Shown here: positions 15,401 through 22,025 of the stretch, in pieces
Layout: the number at the start of each line of letters is the position of its first letter
Numbering within the stretch: position 1 is the first letter of the stretch
The notes under the pieces: generated by a model
Database searches by the model: none
What the model was told of the DNA's origin: nothing
Seen by the model: only the letters and a program-made list of their open reading frames with translations
Source of the DNA: a virus
Virus record (IMG/VR): IMGVR_UViG_3300036407_000006
Coordinates: 1-23,172 of that record
DNA: 23,172 bases
Direction: 5' to 3' (one strand)
Program-made: the position numbers and the translations under genes

Positions 15401-15924
15401 GGAATCGCGAGCGCGGCCATCGCCTGGCTGGCCGCGACCACAATATCGACCTGCTCGCGCGCACTACTGATCTGCGCCTGGAAGAGCGGACCGGCATTTG
15501 CCTGATAGCCCTCCACCAACTCACTGAAGGTGGCGCTTGTCTGCTTCGCTTTTTCCTTCAGCAGGTCGATCGTGCGGCCACTCTGCCGCAGCGCATCGTC
15601 GAAATTCCGGATCTTACCGGTCTCATCGAATTGATCGATGATCGCGGCCACCCCGATCCGCGCGGATTCGAGCGTGGCGTTGAAACGCACGCCCTCGGAA
15701 ATGGACTGCGCCATGAGTGCCGGGACTCGCGCGAGCTCGCTGGTGAACCCGACGATGGCGCCGCCCGCGATCCCGCCGACAAACCCCGAAACGAAGTTCT
15801 GCCCCGAAGCGGAGGCGCGATCTACTTCCGAACGAAGACGGCCCGTCAGCGAGACAGCCTCCTGCAGTCCCGCCAGGCGCGACTGGATGTCGATCAGGAT
15901 CTGGAGCTTCGTGTCCGTTGCCAT
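12475..15924 (-). CDS. Tail tape measure protein
   Basis: At 1149 residues this is the longest gene in the window. The N-terminal half is coiled-coil-rich, beginning LQILIDIQSRLAGLQEAVSLT, with a glycine/alanine hydrophobic segment at about 48-62. The middle has long Glu/Arg/Ala helices. A hydrophobic stretch AAIAAIAAIVAALTAF at about 728-743 is followed by GGYTGDGDPDEPAGVVHKKEFVFDE, a motif common near the C-terminus of phage tape measures. The last third is Gly-rich. The protein sets tail length and probably passes through the host membrane during DNA entry. The tail would be long and non-contractile, since no sheath gene is seen. Confidence 0.9.
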   Translation of the reverse strand: MATDTKLQILIDIQSRLAGLQEAVSLTGRLRSEVDRASASGQNFVSGFVGGIAGGAIVGFTSELARVPALMAQSISEGVRFNATLESARIGVAAIIDQFDETGKIRNFDDALRQSGRTIDLLKEKAKQTSATFSELVEGYQANAGPLFQAQISSAREQVDIVVAASQAMAALAIPTNQLNQELRAIFQGDVSRNSRLNQVLRITKEEIDAAAASGRAYELIMAKLASFAEAGARAQDTFNTRLSNFSDITTELKAIGTSELFDQVRESLGELNRYLSRPETAEAAAGWGGEIGAVLEDISKRIQNTKRDAEELMKLWQKIRDTGNNLFSWVPGQDALFGATAGAAAISPFDVASVNHFVAASEKALSSIRENIEAAETEKAIAEARTQIEEHRAELTRRTGDENARVRHEAELQLLLLAEVVANWDEAGRLVGVTAQRVRSLNDELARQTTLLELEAQHFAKTSELMAKLTGDERGELHARLERELKTRTDAYEKAGAVHSDAVRLAQEEVDLLRAIGLSEIEIKETREASAKADKASADAKREQAEAMSRIHDQQSLVTGNSFLGIEEQNRRLVELLREEARAHLAAGDAAKAHLASLEALALTPTGQFTAELNDWVNGLGSAAEQAAGVITGTLNAAIQQVSASLARTIWQTGEWENIWLSLGETATQMLIEMGLQMAAQQIAAMIRNQAATQQQVASGAQIAAANAPAAAATSVATGGTTAVVGMIAAIAAIAAIVAALTAFRKGGYTGDGDPDEPAGVVHKKEFVFDELATSRIGVANLERIRGYANGGRVMSDDDPWIDPHMITLPGAGAIWASGGARFGASGTGSGRSLGRFTRIETTGDQSPRRGPIVTTPTAPGDRIWTRFVPDVSNPHTYSGSGNALVDRGLRPQPNPVANVGGTYMQNWAAGLGAGGAWGLFGAPLGSHTWGSLTSNMGYGSGQTSVATYWGTGSGRPIADIPTAGAVLGGDGSYAGAGGGGGGFQPGSVAAYNFITPGGAGFHDFSSGGGGGITRYLQRQLGFAGGGRLGGPPSFTDNTLAWLATGEHVIPTAEVMKFDRTFGRDFLDHAFDNMSFLIQEPPRFANGGRVANSPGGSGGGGAFGAPNFKVDVFNYTDPDELAEAVANSSANRKVIINTIDGSRMDLGL

Positions 15925-15931
15925 CTGTTCG

Positions 15932-16264
15932 TTAGGCGCGGTTCACGAGCGCGAGCATGGCGCGGCGGTTGGCCTTCAGCTGGCGCGCATTGACGGCCGC
16001 GACCTCAGTGCCGTCATCGCTGATCAAGGCGCGCAGTTGCTCGTGGAGCTCGCCCATCAGCTTGCTCCCTTTCTTGCCGGCGAATGCGGCGTCGATCGCG
16101 GCCACCAGGCTGCTGATCTCACGCAGCTGCGCGCGGGCGATTTCGCGCTCGCTCTCGGCGTAGAGCAGCTCCAGCCAGGCGAGCGGTTCATTCGCTAATT
16201 CCGCTCGGCGTCGACCGGTGCGGAGGGCAAGGATCGCGATGAACTTGTCGAGTCCGCCGCGGGG
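15932..16264 (-). CDS. Second tail-assembly chaperone frame (gpT-of-GT-like)
   Basis: This frame overlaps the end of the upstream gene in the -1 frame and ends seven bases before the tape measure start. The coding part LDKFIAILALRTGRRRAELANEPLAWLELLYAESEREIARAQLREISSL looks like a real helical protein, but it has no ATG. The only upstream start-like codon is a GTG at 16339 without a Shine-Dalgarno sequence. Two overlapping frames just before a tape measure are the arrangement in which long-tailed phages often make a G and GT pair by -1 frameshifting. The interval given begins at a CCCC run (16261-16264) where Pro-tRNA could slip. The start is inferred. Confidence 0.55.
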   Translation of the reverse strand, partial: PRGGLDKFIAILALRTGRRRAELANEPLAWLELLYAESEREIARAQLREISSLVAAIDAAFAGKKGSKLMGELHEQLRALISDDGTEVAAVNARQLKANRRAMLALVNRA

Positions 16265-16743
16265 CTGCCGTTCATCTTTGCCATCCGTTCGGTCGTCTCG
16301 CGAAAGCGAGCGGTGGACTCGCGAGTGTTTTCCACCCACCGCTCGTAGCGAGGGCGGTTGAGCCGCTCCCCGATTGCATAAATCTCATCGTGGCTTTCCG
16401 GTGTCAGCGTGTCATCCCAGCGCTCGGTCTCCTCGAGCTCGAGGATCTGTGACTGCACGCTTTCCAGCTGGCCCTGCAGTTTGTCGATCGTCTCGAGATC
16501 CGTTGCTTCCTGGAGAAGGCTGAAGAGCTTCCGCTCGCGCTCCGCGAGGTTGCGGTGCTTGTAGAGCGCGGCCGTGTTCAGCTTGCCGCAGTAGAGCTCG
16601 ACCAGGCTCGCCTCATCGCCCTGGAGCGAAGCCCAGCGCTGCAGCAGCTTCGGCGGGAGCGAGCGGACGATGATCGGCTCGCTCCTTCCATCGCGGTATT
16701 TGACGACGATTTCCTCGCCGCCGTGCATAGCGGTATTGCTCAT
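16195..16743 (-). CDS. Tail assembly chaperone (G-like)
   Basis: This 182-residue protein sits between the tail tube and tape measure genes, the position of the tail assembly chaperone. It begins MSNTAMHGGEEIVVKYRDG, a compact beta region, and continues with charged helices (AERERKLFSLLQEATDLETIDKLQGQ) and a Ser/Pro-rich tail. The ATG at 16743 is chosen over an in-frame ATG at 16839 because GGAGAGGAA precedes it and the longer version would start next to the REPIN-like palindromes. The gene end overlaps the next frame by about 70 to 145 bases, depending on how that frame is entered. Confidence 0.65.
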   Translation of the reverse strand: MSNTAMHGGEEIVVKYRDGRSEPIIVRSLPPKLLQRWASLQGDEASLVELYCGKLNTAALYKHRNLAERERKLFSLLQEATDLETIDKLQGQLESVQSQILELEETERWDDTLTPESHDEIYAIGERLNRPRYERWVENTRESTARFRETTERMAKMNGSPAADSTSSSRSLPSAPVDAERN

Positions 16744-16778
16744 GATTTGTTGTTCCTCTCCTGGATGCGCGAAGCGCT

Positions 16779-16854
16779 GTAGCCACGTCGCTGTGTCGAC
16801 GTGAGAAAACGCAGTGACCTGACCGAAACGCCTCGACACAGCGAGGCGGCTAGA
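16779..16854. repeat. REPIN-like pair of inverted palindromes
   Basis: Two perfect hairpins lie head to head between the tail tube and chaperone genes. The left is CACGTCG-CTGTGT-CGACGTG at 16784-16803, preceded by GTAG. The right is CGCCTCG-ACACAG-CGAGGCG at 16829-16848, followed by GGCTAG. The stems differ but each is self-complementary, and the loops are complementary to each other. A GTAG foot next to a hairpin, in inverted pairs, is the layout of REP elements mobilised by RAYT transposases. It is a single copy in this window. Confidence 0.7.
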
Positions 16855-16875
16855 GCTGGCGAGCCTGCCTAACGA

Positions 16876-17670
16876 CTAGTCCGCCGGCATCCAGGCATTG
16901 CCGCCCGAGATGTAGCGCAGATTCCATCCCACCGTGGCCCAGTCGTCCGTGGCCAGGTTCGGGTTTCCTTCCGGCCAGATCTCGCCGAGGAAATCGGGAT
17001 GATGATACGCCAGGCGATCGGCGCCGGTCGCTTCATCCTTATCGAAGATCATCAGCTCGCACATCCCGCGGCGCAGCGGCTTCGTGTGCAGTGTGATCTG
17101 GTCGAAAGACGTCGGGTCGGTCGCGAGGATGGCTGGCGCCGTGATCGCGATCGAAGTGATCGTGCCCGGAGGCGTGGTGAGCCAAAAGATTGAGACCGTC
17201 TCGTAGTCGATAATGTAGTCGACGTTCTCGACCACGGCCGGCGTGGTAGTGAGCGCGACGATCGTCGCCTTGCGCACCCGCGCGCCGTTGATCAAAAGCG
17301 GATACCACTTCCCTTTCACCGGGCTGGTGAGCGCATCGACCGCGACGGCGGTTTTCGCGGTCTGCGTGTACTTCGCGCCCAGGTCGCCGAAGAGGAAGAG
17401 CTTCATCTTCTCGGCCGAAACTTCGTCGCCCTGCAGCTGATACATGACGTCGGTCAGAAGGTTGCGCGTCTTGTCGATGCGCTTGCTGCCGCGATAGCTG
17501 CCGCGGTGCTCCTTGATGTCCGTCTTCGGCTGGACGGAGAAGGCCGTGATGTTGCCGAAATCACGGTAGCCGGCCGCGAGTGCGGCCGCAGTGCTCGAGA
17601 CGCCTTCCGAGAAACGGAAAACGCCGGTGCCTAACAAGTGGCGCTTCGTGTCGTGACGATCGATGTCCAT
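16876..17670 (-). CDS. Major tail tube protein
   Basis: This 264-residue protein has the usual layout of siphoviral tail tube subunits. An N-terminal region DIDRHDTKRHLLGTGVFRFSE leads to FGNITAFSVQPKTDIKEHRGS and RNLLTDVMYQLQGDEVSAEKMKLFLFGD, typical of tube proteins that describe a test against background. A mid-domain TTPAVVENVDYIIDYETVSIFWL is followed by PTSFDQITLHTKPLRRGMCELMIFDKDE. It lies between head-completion genes and the chaperone pair. No sheath gene adjoins it, so the tail is probably flexible and non-contractile. It ends in TAG, followed at once by TCGTTAGGC. Confidence 0.75.
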   Translation of the reverse strand: MDIDRHDTKRHLLGTGVFRFSEGVSSTAAALAAGYRDFGNITAFSVQPKTDIKEHRGSYRGSKRIDKTRNLLTDVMYQLQGDEVSAEKMKLFLFGDLGAKYTQTAKTAVAVDALTSPVKGKWYPLLINGARVRKATIVALTTTPAVVENVDYIIDYETVSIFWLTTPPGTITSIAITAPAILATDPTSFDQITLHTKPLRRGMCELMIFDKDEATGADRLAYHHPDFLGEIWPEGNPNLATDDWATVGWNLRYISGGNAWMPAD

Positions 17671-17676
17671 GGGCGT

Positions 17677-17961
17677 TTAGCGGTCCTCCTCTACGACCTC
17701 ACCGGTGTGATTCTCGAGGTGCGTCGCTGCCTGCAGGAAAATCGGTTTCTCCAGGACGGAATCGAGAAACTGCTTGTCCTCCTGTGACAGGCCCTCGCCG
17801 CGCTCAGCGTCGCCGCGGAAGATCTCGAGCACTTCCTTTTCCTTGCCGCGCTCGGAAGCGAGCTGGAGCGTCTTCACCAGGTCGATCTGGTGTTGCCGCT
17901 TCTCTTCGGGCGCGGCGGCGATGATCGCGTTGATCGCCTGGTCGTTACGGAGCAGGATCAT
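17677..17961 (-). CDS. Small helical protein of the head-tail region
   Basis: This 94-residue, highly charged, mostly helical protein (KRQHQIDLVKTLQLASERGKEKEVLEIFRGD, LSQEDKQFLDSVLEKPIFLQAATHLE) has no family I recognise. It is transcribed with its neighbours, with gaps of four bases upstream and six downstream. Its position between the gp37-like and tail tube genes suggests a role in joining head and tail or in tail assembly, which is inferred from order only. Confidence 0.65.
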   Translation of the reverse strand: MILLRNDQAINAIIAAAPEEKRQHQIDLVKTLQLASERGKEKEVLEIFRGDAERGEGLSQEDKQFLDSVLEKPIFLQAATHLENHTGEVVEEDR

Positions 17962-17965
17962 GGCA

Positions 17966-18565
17966 CTAGGTGCGGCGGCCGAAAGGCGTGCTGGTGAAGC
18001 CTGCGTACGCGCGGAACCCCTGGTTCCAACACTCGCGGCCGACAGTGGGCGCGTTCTTTTCCTCTTCCCACTCGAGCGCGACGATCGCGCCGGCGGCCGG
18101 CTGAATCACCACGGTGCGCGCGCCGATCTGGAAAGGTTTCTGCACGAGCAACTGCACCGTCAGATCCTTGATCGCGAGGATGCCCGGGCTCTGTCTCGTA
18201 GAACCGAGCTGACTCGAATCGATCGAAAAATCCTTGTCCGCGATCATGATCATGAACTCGGTCGTGCGCGTGCTCTTCATGACAGTGCCGGCGAGCTCGT
18301 TCTCGTAGTCGTCGCCGAGTGGCACGATGATCGCGACGCGATCGCGGATGACGCGCATATCGCGGAGCGCCTGCGCGAAGTTTTTGCTCGAGTGAAAGTT
18401 CACCTGGTCGAACAGCTTCGGATCGGAGGGCTCGGTGGAGAGAGTCGCCTCGACGGAAGGCGCCGGCTGCGAATAGCGAACGTTCGTAAGCGCCTCCTTG
18501 ACCGGCGTGAGGAGCGCGAGCGTGGAAAGGAACATGAGGGCGGTGGCGAGACGGCGTGGGTTCAT
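17966..18565 (-). CDS. Mu gp37-like tail-completion protein with N-terminal hydrophobic segment
   Basis: This 199-residue protein follows the DUF1320 gene, the place of Mu gp37 (DUF1834), which is thought to act in tail completion. The pattern FAQALRDMRVIRDRVAIIVPLGDDYENEL, then TRTTEFMIMIADKDF, then ILAIKDLTVQLLVQKPF fits a terminator-type alpha-beta fold. The start ATG at 18565 is four bases after the upstream stop; an ATG further upstream in this frame would only add antisense-like residues. The first 20 residues (MNPRRLATALMFLSTLALLT) look like a signal peptide or membrane anchor, which is odd for a virion assembly protein. Confidence 0.6.
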   Translation of the reverse strand: MNPRRLATALMFLSTLALLTPVKEALTNVRYSQPAPSVEATLSTEPSDPKLFDQVNFHSSKNFAQALRDMRVIRDRVAIIVPLGDDYENELAGTVMKSTRTTEFMIMIADKDFSIDSSQLGSTRQSPGILAIKDLTVQLLVQKPFQIGARTVVIQPAAGAIVALEWEEEKNAPTVGRECWNQGFRAYAGFTSTPFGRRT

Positions 18566-18569
18566 AGAT

Positions 18570-19118
18570 TCAGATGGCGGGACGATCGCTGTGCGTGCGC
18601 GCGGGACTCGAGATGACGCTGCCACTGGGCCGCGCCCGCTGTTTTTCCGGAGCGAGGGGCTGATCGCCTTTGGCAATCGCGCCCAGCTTCGCGCGCATCG
18701 CATTGGCATTGGCGCGCTCCGGGCTCTTTTCGCCGAGTGGCTGCCGATGCTGGTAGACCGCTTCGATCGCGAAACGCAAAGCCGCCAGCTTCACCACTGC
18801 CGGCAATGGCGCGGTGAATGGGGTCGCGTAACGCTGCCCCAGCACGCCGTCGATCTCCGTCTGCACATCCGCCTGGATCTGTTCCCAGACATCCGCATCG
18901 ACGACGCCGTCCTGGTTGTCATCGAGCGCAGCGATGAGGTCGCGATCGGGGATCTTCCCCTTCAACTCAGAGAGTTCGATGTATGGCACGACGGCGGCCG
19001 CGGTTCGCGCGGTGATCAGCTCCACGGTCTGCGCGTGCGAAGATGCTGGCGGCGCGATCGCGAGGACCGCGCACGCCAGCACCAGGGCGCATCGCATGGA
19101 GAATTTTGTGAGACACAT
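18570..19118 (-). CDS. DUF1320 (Mu gp36-like) protein carrying a signal peptide
   Basis: This 182-residue protein has a region that matches the Mu gp36/DUF1320 head-tail connector family: VPYIELSELKGKIPDRDLIAALDDNQDGVVD, then IDGVLGQRYATPF, then VVKLAALRFAIEAVYQH. In front of it lies a classic Sec signal peptide, either from ATG 19118 or from the second ATG at 19097 (MRCALVLACAVLAIAPPASSHAQ), with a cleavage motif SHA-Q. The C-terminal 50 residues are polar and low in structure. A signal sequence on a connector protein is unexpected. A GTG inside the domain could give a cytoplasmic form but has no Shine-Dalgarno sequence. Confidence 0.7.
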   Translation of the reverse strand: MCLTKFSMRCALVLACAVLAIAPPASSHAQTVELITARTAAAVVPYIELSELKGKIPDRDLIAALDDNQDGVVDADVWEQIQADVQTEIDGVLGQRYATPFTAPLPAVVKLAALRFAIEAVYQHRQPLGEKSPERANANAMRAKLGAIAKGDQPLAPEKQRARPSGSVISSPARTHSDRPAI

Positions 19119-19186
19119 GATCTTGGACTCATTGCCGCGCCGGCACTCGTCCGGCGCGGTGTATGAATCGATTTCGAACCCGAAGC

Positions 19187-19372
19187 CTAGTAGGTCTTCG
19201 TGTCGTGGGCGCCGGTGCCCGGCGCAGGCGGACGTTCGGGCGTTCGCTCAGTCGTCTCCGTCGTTTCCGTCTTTTTGACCTCGGTCTCCTTTGGCGGCGG
19301 ATTGTGTTCTGTCGTCTCGGTTTTGGTGGTCTCGGTCGTTTCGGTCGTTTGTTCGCCGGTTTGAGGAGGCAT
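19187..19372 (-). CDS. Thr/Glu-rich disordered small protein
   Basis: This 61-residue protein consists almost only of Thr, Glu, Lys and Pro (QTTETTETTKTETTEHNPPP, then KKTETTETTERTPERPPAPG). It has no folded domain, signal peptide or membrane segment. The ATG at 19372 is preceded by AAAGGA at good spacing, better support than any competing frame has. It lies between the major capsid and DUF1320 genes. Disordered small proteins in head operons can be decoration or linker proteins; no specific role can be given. The repetitive codons (ACC/ACG and GAG/GAA) suggest growth by short duplications. Confidence 0.6.
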   Translation of the reverse strand: MPPQTGEQTTETTETTKTETTEHNPPPKETEVKKTETTETTERTPERPPAPGTGAHDTKTY

Positions 19373-19411
19373 GATGTTGTCCTTTCTGTTGAGTACGTTT
19401 TGGGTGAGTCG

Positions 19412-20380
19412 TTAGGCCGGATCGGCGCCATTGCTGCCGTAGATCAGCTCCGGCATTCCGTAGCCGGCGCCCAGGCGCGTGTAAGCCTGGTAGAGAAACT
19501 CCTTCTTCAGCACGACGTGCGAGTCGTTGATGTTCGTCACGCCGACCACTTCCGGGGGGAGTTCGATCTGCACGATCAGCGGCTTTAGCGGCAGGCCCAT
19601 CTCCAGGATGAACCAGGCATCCGGATTGTAGGCGCTGAGGAGCGGCCAGGACTTAAAGCGCGCCGTGCCCTTGTTCACGTTGGTTACGCCGGCGCCCGCG
19701 ATCGAGACGTGGCCAACGGCGTCACCGGTGCCGGCCGCCTGCGCAGTCTGCATCACGAAGTCCGACTGGAGGATCTGTTTCACCAGGCTCTCGTTCTTTG
19801 GACTAACGAGAAGCAGGAGATCGATCCCGAGATCCATCGGCTCGCCGTTCGCGGCGCGACGCTCAAGGATGTTGCGGCGGCCCTCTTCGAAATTCGCAGC
19901 GGAAAGTTTCTTCGTCGTGAAGTTAGTGAACGGAAAGCGGGTTCCCGGGGTACCGGCCTTGTTCGTGTCGAAAAAGTTTTTGCCGGTGTAATCCTTGTTC
20001 GTGAACCCACCGGTGAGCAGCGCCGCGACCATCTTGTTCGGATAACGCCGGGCATCCTGGCCCATCGTCTGCAGGACCGGGCGATAGAGGCCAAACTTGT
20101 CACGCTCGATATCCGCGCGGCGAATGCCGATCGTGTTCTCGAACTCGCGATTGATGATCCGCCAGTCGTTCGCGCTCAGATTGCGTACCTGGACTTCGCC
20201 GATGAGCTCGCGGAGCGTCGGCATCGCGCCGAGCCAGTCGTAGCGCTCCTCTGCGCCGGTCGATTCGACGCGCATGGCGAGCTGCTCCCAGTCCGGCTGA
20301 CCTACGCCGTGGTAGGCTTCCATGAAGATGACGCGGAACCCGCGGAAGAGTTCGGCGACGTTAGCGGCGTTTACGAGCAT
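19412..20380 (-). CDS. Major capsid protein, Mu gpT-like
   Basis: This 322-residue protein resembles the major head subunit gpT of Mu. MESTGAEERYDW-type spacing, TLRELIGEVQVRNLSANDW, RIINREFENTIGIRRADIERD, GLYRPVLQTMGQDARRYP and MVAALLTGGFTNKDYTGKNFFDTN follow the order seen in that family, and its length is close to the 305 residues of Mu gpT. It builds the icosahedral shell together with the gpI-like protease/scaffold encoded upstream. The stop TAA lies within GGCCTAACGA. A ten-residue N-terminal variation is possible but no better start is seen. Confidence 0.85.
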   Translation of the reverse strand: MLVNAANVAELFRGFRVIFMEAYHGVGQPDWEQLAMRVESTGAEERYDWLGAMPTLRELIGEVQVRNLSANDWRIINREFENTIGIRRADIERDKFGLYRPVLQTMGQDARRYPNKMVAALLTGGFTNKDYTGKNFFDTNKAGTPGTRFPFTNFTTKKLSAANFEEGRRNILERRAANGEPMDLGIDLLLLVSPKNESLVKQILQSDFVMQTAQAAGTGDAVGHVSIAGAGVTNVNKGTARFKSWPLLSAYNPDAWFILEMGLPLKPLIVQIELPPEVVGVTNINDSHVVLKKEFLYQAYTRLGAGYGMPELIYGSNGADPA

Positions 20381-20389
20381 GGCGAGTAG

Positions 20390-20908
20390 TTAGCCGGCGT
20401 TCAGGGCGGCCTTGATGGCGTTGGCGAGCGCGACCGCGCTGGCGAGATCCGTTGCGTCCGCGGTCGTGATTTTCGGCAGCGGATACGAGAAGATTTCGAC
20501 CCAGCACTGCGTCACATCCGAGCCGCTCGGGTCGCCTCCGAAACCGACAAAGCGGCCGGCTTTCACGCCGTTCGTGCTCGTCTCCGCGACCGTGTGATCG
20601 TCCTCAACGAAGCAATCCTCAAACAGATCGTCGGCATCGAGCGCGTTCGTGGTCGAGTTATCGAACAGGTAGACGCCACGGCGCACGTGGCAGAGCAGCG
20701 CGCCATTTGCGCCCCCGAGATTGTCGACCTGCTGCTCAGAGCGGCCGATGACTTTCAGCCCCGCGGTGTCCGCGGCCGCGACGAGGTAACCGGCCGCATT
20801 GAGCGCGACCATGATGCCGGCGTAGATCTTCGTGGCGGCAGCGACCGGCAGCGCGAGCTCCTCGCCGCTGCGGCGCTCGGTGTTTCGATCTGCGGTTGAT
20901 GCGGCCAT
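20390..20908 (-). CDS. Capsid accessory (decoration-type) protein
   Basis: This 172-residue protein lies between the gpI-like and gpT-like genes, a common position for a head decoration or stabilising protein. It starts with a polar arm and then has LALPVAAATKIYAGIMVALNAAGYLVAAAD, NGALLCHVRRGVYLFDN and HTVAETSTNGVKAGRFVGFGGD, a pattern I associate with small capsid accessory proteins of Mu-like and D3112-like phages. The Val-Gly-rich middle suggests beta structure. The space before the ATG is a run of eight T with no Shine-Dalgarno sequence, so expression may depend on translational coupling. Confidence 0.65.
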   Translation of the reverse strand: MAASTADRNTERRSGEELALPVAAATKIYAGIMVALNAAGYLVAAADTAGLKVIGRSEQQVDNLGGANGALLCHVRRGVYLFDNSTTNALDADDLFEDCFVEDDHTVAETSTNGVKAGRFVGFGGDPSGSDVTQCWVEIFSYPLPKITTADATDLASAVALANAIKAALNAG

Positions 20909-20918
20909 AGAAAAAAAA

Positions 20919-21902
20919 TTACTGAGTCACAACCGCGGTCCCGCCGTACTTGCGCATCGACTCTTCCGAGATGCCGAGCTGATCGCAGACCTGCTTCTGC
21001 ACCGGATTAACGGGTGTAAGCGTGACGAACGCGCGCAGCTTATCCGGCGTGCGCTGATCAACCGGAACGATCTCCGGGAGCTCCGCGACCAGGGCGCGAA
21101 GCTGATCGGTCGGCAGTCCGCCCTCGCCTTTGTCGTTAGGCAGGACGGAGAGCGGAACGATTTTCCCGCTCCGGAGCGCGCCATCGAGGATCTCTTTGCG
21201 CTCGAGCGCATCGAAACGCGCGGTCAGCGCCTTGATCTCTTTCACGGCGTTCGCGCCGAGCGCTTCATTGCCTTTGTCCGGCATCGCCTCGATCGCGAGG
21301 AGCGCTTTGTTGATGTCCTCGACCGTCGCGTCTGCGGAGAGCTGCAGGAGCTTCCGCAGCCGATCGAGGTCAACGGACACTTTGCCCGCCGGCTGATCGC
21401 CGAAACGGACAGTGTTAAGAGTCTTGAAATCGTAGCCTGCGTTAAAGGCGTGAAGGTCGAACGTCGCGCCGTTGCGGCAGAGCGCGCCGCTGTGGCAAAA
21501 GATGACCTCGCCGCTGTCGTCCAGCTGCACCGCGGGCGAGAGATCGTGATAGTGCTCGCGGTAATCTTTGCCGACGCCCGTCCAGTTGAGCGTTTCAAAA
21601 ACAAGACCTTCGTTCTCAACCACCTTTGGCACGCCGCGCGCCGCGATCGCGGCCGGCTCGCCTTTGTTGTTCGGGTGTCCTGGAACAGTGTTGTGCTCGA
21701 AATCGAGCACGACTTCATCAAAGCCAAGCCGGCTCTGGTTTGTCGCGAAACTGGCGAGGCTTTTTGTGCCGACGTTGACTGCGCCCTTCGTAGTCGTGTT
21801 TGGCCCCCACTTCAGCATCAGGAGCCGCGAAGGTGGCTCCGCCTTTGGATCGATCGACGATGCAGCGCGCAGCGCGATCAGGCGTCCGTGTGGGATTGGC
21901 AT
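20919..21902 (-). CDS. Capsid protease/scaffold, Mu gpI-like
   Basis: This 327-residue protein resembles Mu phage I protein. The N-terminal half has LGFDEVVLDFEHNTVPG, EGLVFETLNWTGVGKDYREHYHDLSPAVQLDDSGEVIF and SGALCRNGATFDLHAFNA, which fit the protease domain with a conserved Asp-Phe-Glu-His. The C-terminal half is helical (DLDRLRKLLQLSADATVED, ALTARFDALERKEI) and fits the scaffold. The protein directs capsid assembly and is cut during maturation. It sits where gpI sits in Mu, before the capsid gene, but is separated from the gpG-like gene by two opposite-strand genes. Confidence 0.85.
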   Translation of the reverse strand: MPIPHGRLIALRAASSIDPKAEPPSRLLMLKWGPNTTTKGAVNVGTKSLASFATNQSRLGFDEVVLDFEHNTVPGHPNNKGEPAAIAARGVPKVVENEGLVFETLNWTGVGKDYREHYHDLSPAVQLDDSGEVIFCHSGALCRNGATFDLHAFNAGYDFKTLNTVRFGDQPAGKVSVDLDRLRKLLQLSADATVEDINKALLAIEAMPDKGNEALGANAVKEIKALTARFDALERKEILDGALRSGKIVPLSVLPNDKGEGGLPTDQLRALVAELPEIVPVDQRTPDKLRAFVTLTPVNPVQKQVCDQLGISEESMRKYGGTAVVTQ

Positions 21903-21930
21903 GCGAGCGAGAGATATCGCCCGCGGCCCG

Positions 21931-21946
21931 CGCTGGCTAACCAGCG
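21931..21946. promoter_or_regulatory. Perfect palindrome upstream of the gpI-like gene
   Basis: CGCTGG-CTAA-CCAGCG forms a perfect 6-bp hairpin or operator-like dyad. It lies about 30 bases upstream of the gpI-like ATG on the - strand and about 80 bases upstream of the Gly-rich gene on the + strand, in the only divergent gap of the window. It has no following T-run, so an operator or an attenuator is more likely than a terminator. Function is unproven. Confidence 0.4.
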
Positions 21947-22011
21947 TGGGAAAATATCCAAGACAATATTCTGAACTTCAGCGCCGGATTGCCGTCTTAG
22001 TAAGTAGGAAG

Positions 22012-22021
22012 GGAGGTGATC
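22012..22021 (+). promoter_or_regulatory. Ten-base perfect Shine-Dalgarno sequence
   Basis: GGAGGTGATC is complementary over ten bases to the 3' end of bacterial 16S rRNA (anti-SD core CCUCC plus flanks). It lies four bases before ATG 22026. It is by far the strongest ribosome binding site in the window and supports the reality of the tiny Gly-rich gene. Confidence 0.8.
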
Positions 22022-22025
22022 GAAA

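Noticed and set aside
14683-15993. A 436-residue + strand reading frame
   Set aside because: It is antisense to the tape measure gene; high GC gives long shadow frames. Its product is Arg-rich and unstructured in style.
18566-18709. Longer N-terminus for the gp37-like protein
   Set aside because: The added part is an out-of-frame reading of the DUF1320 gene. ATG 18565 is right after that gene's stop.
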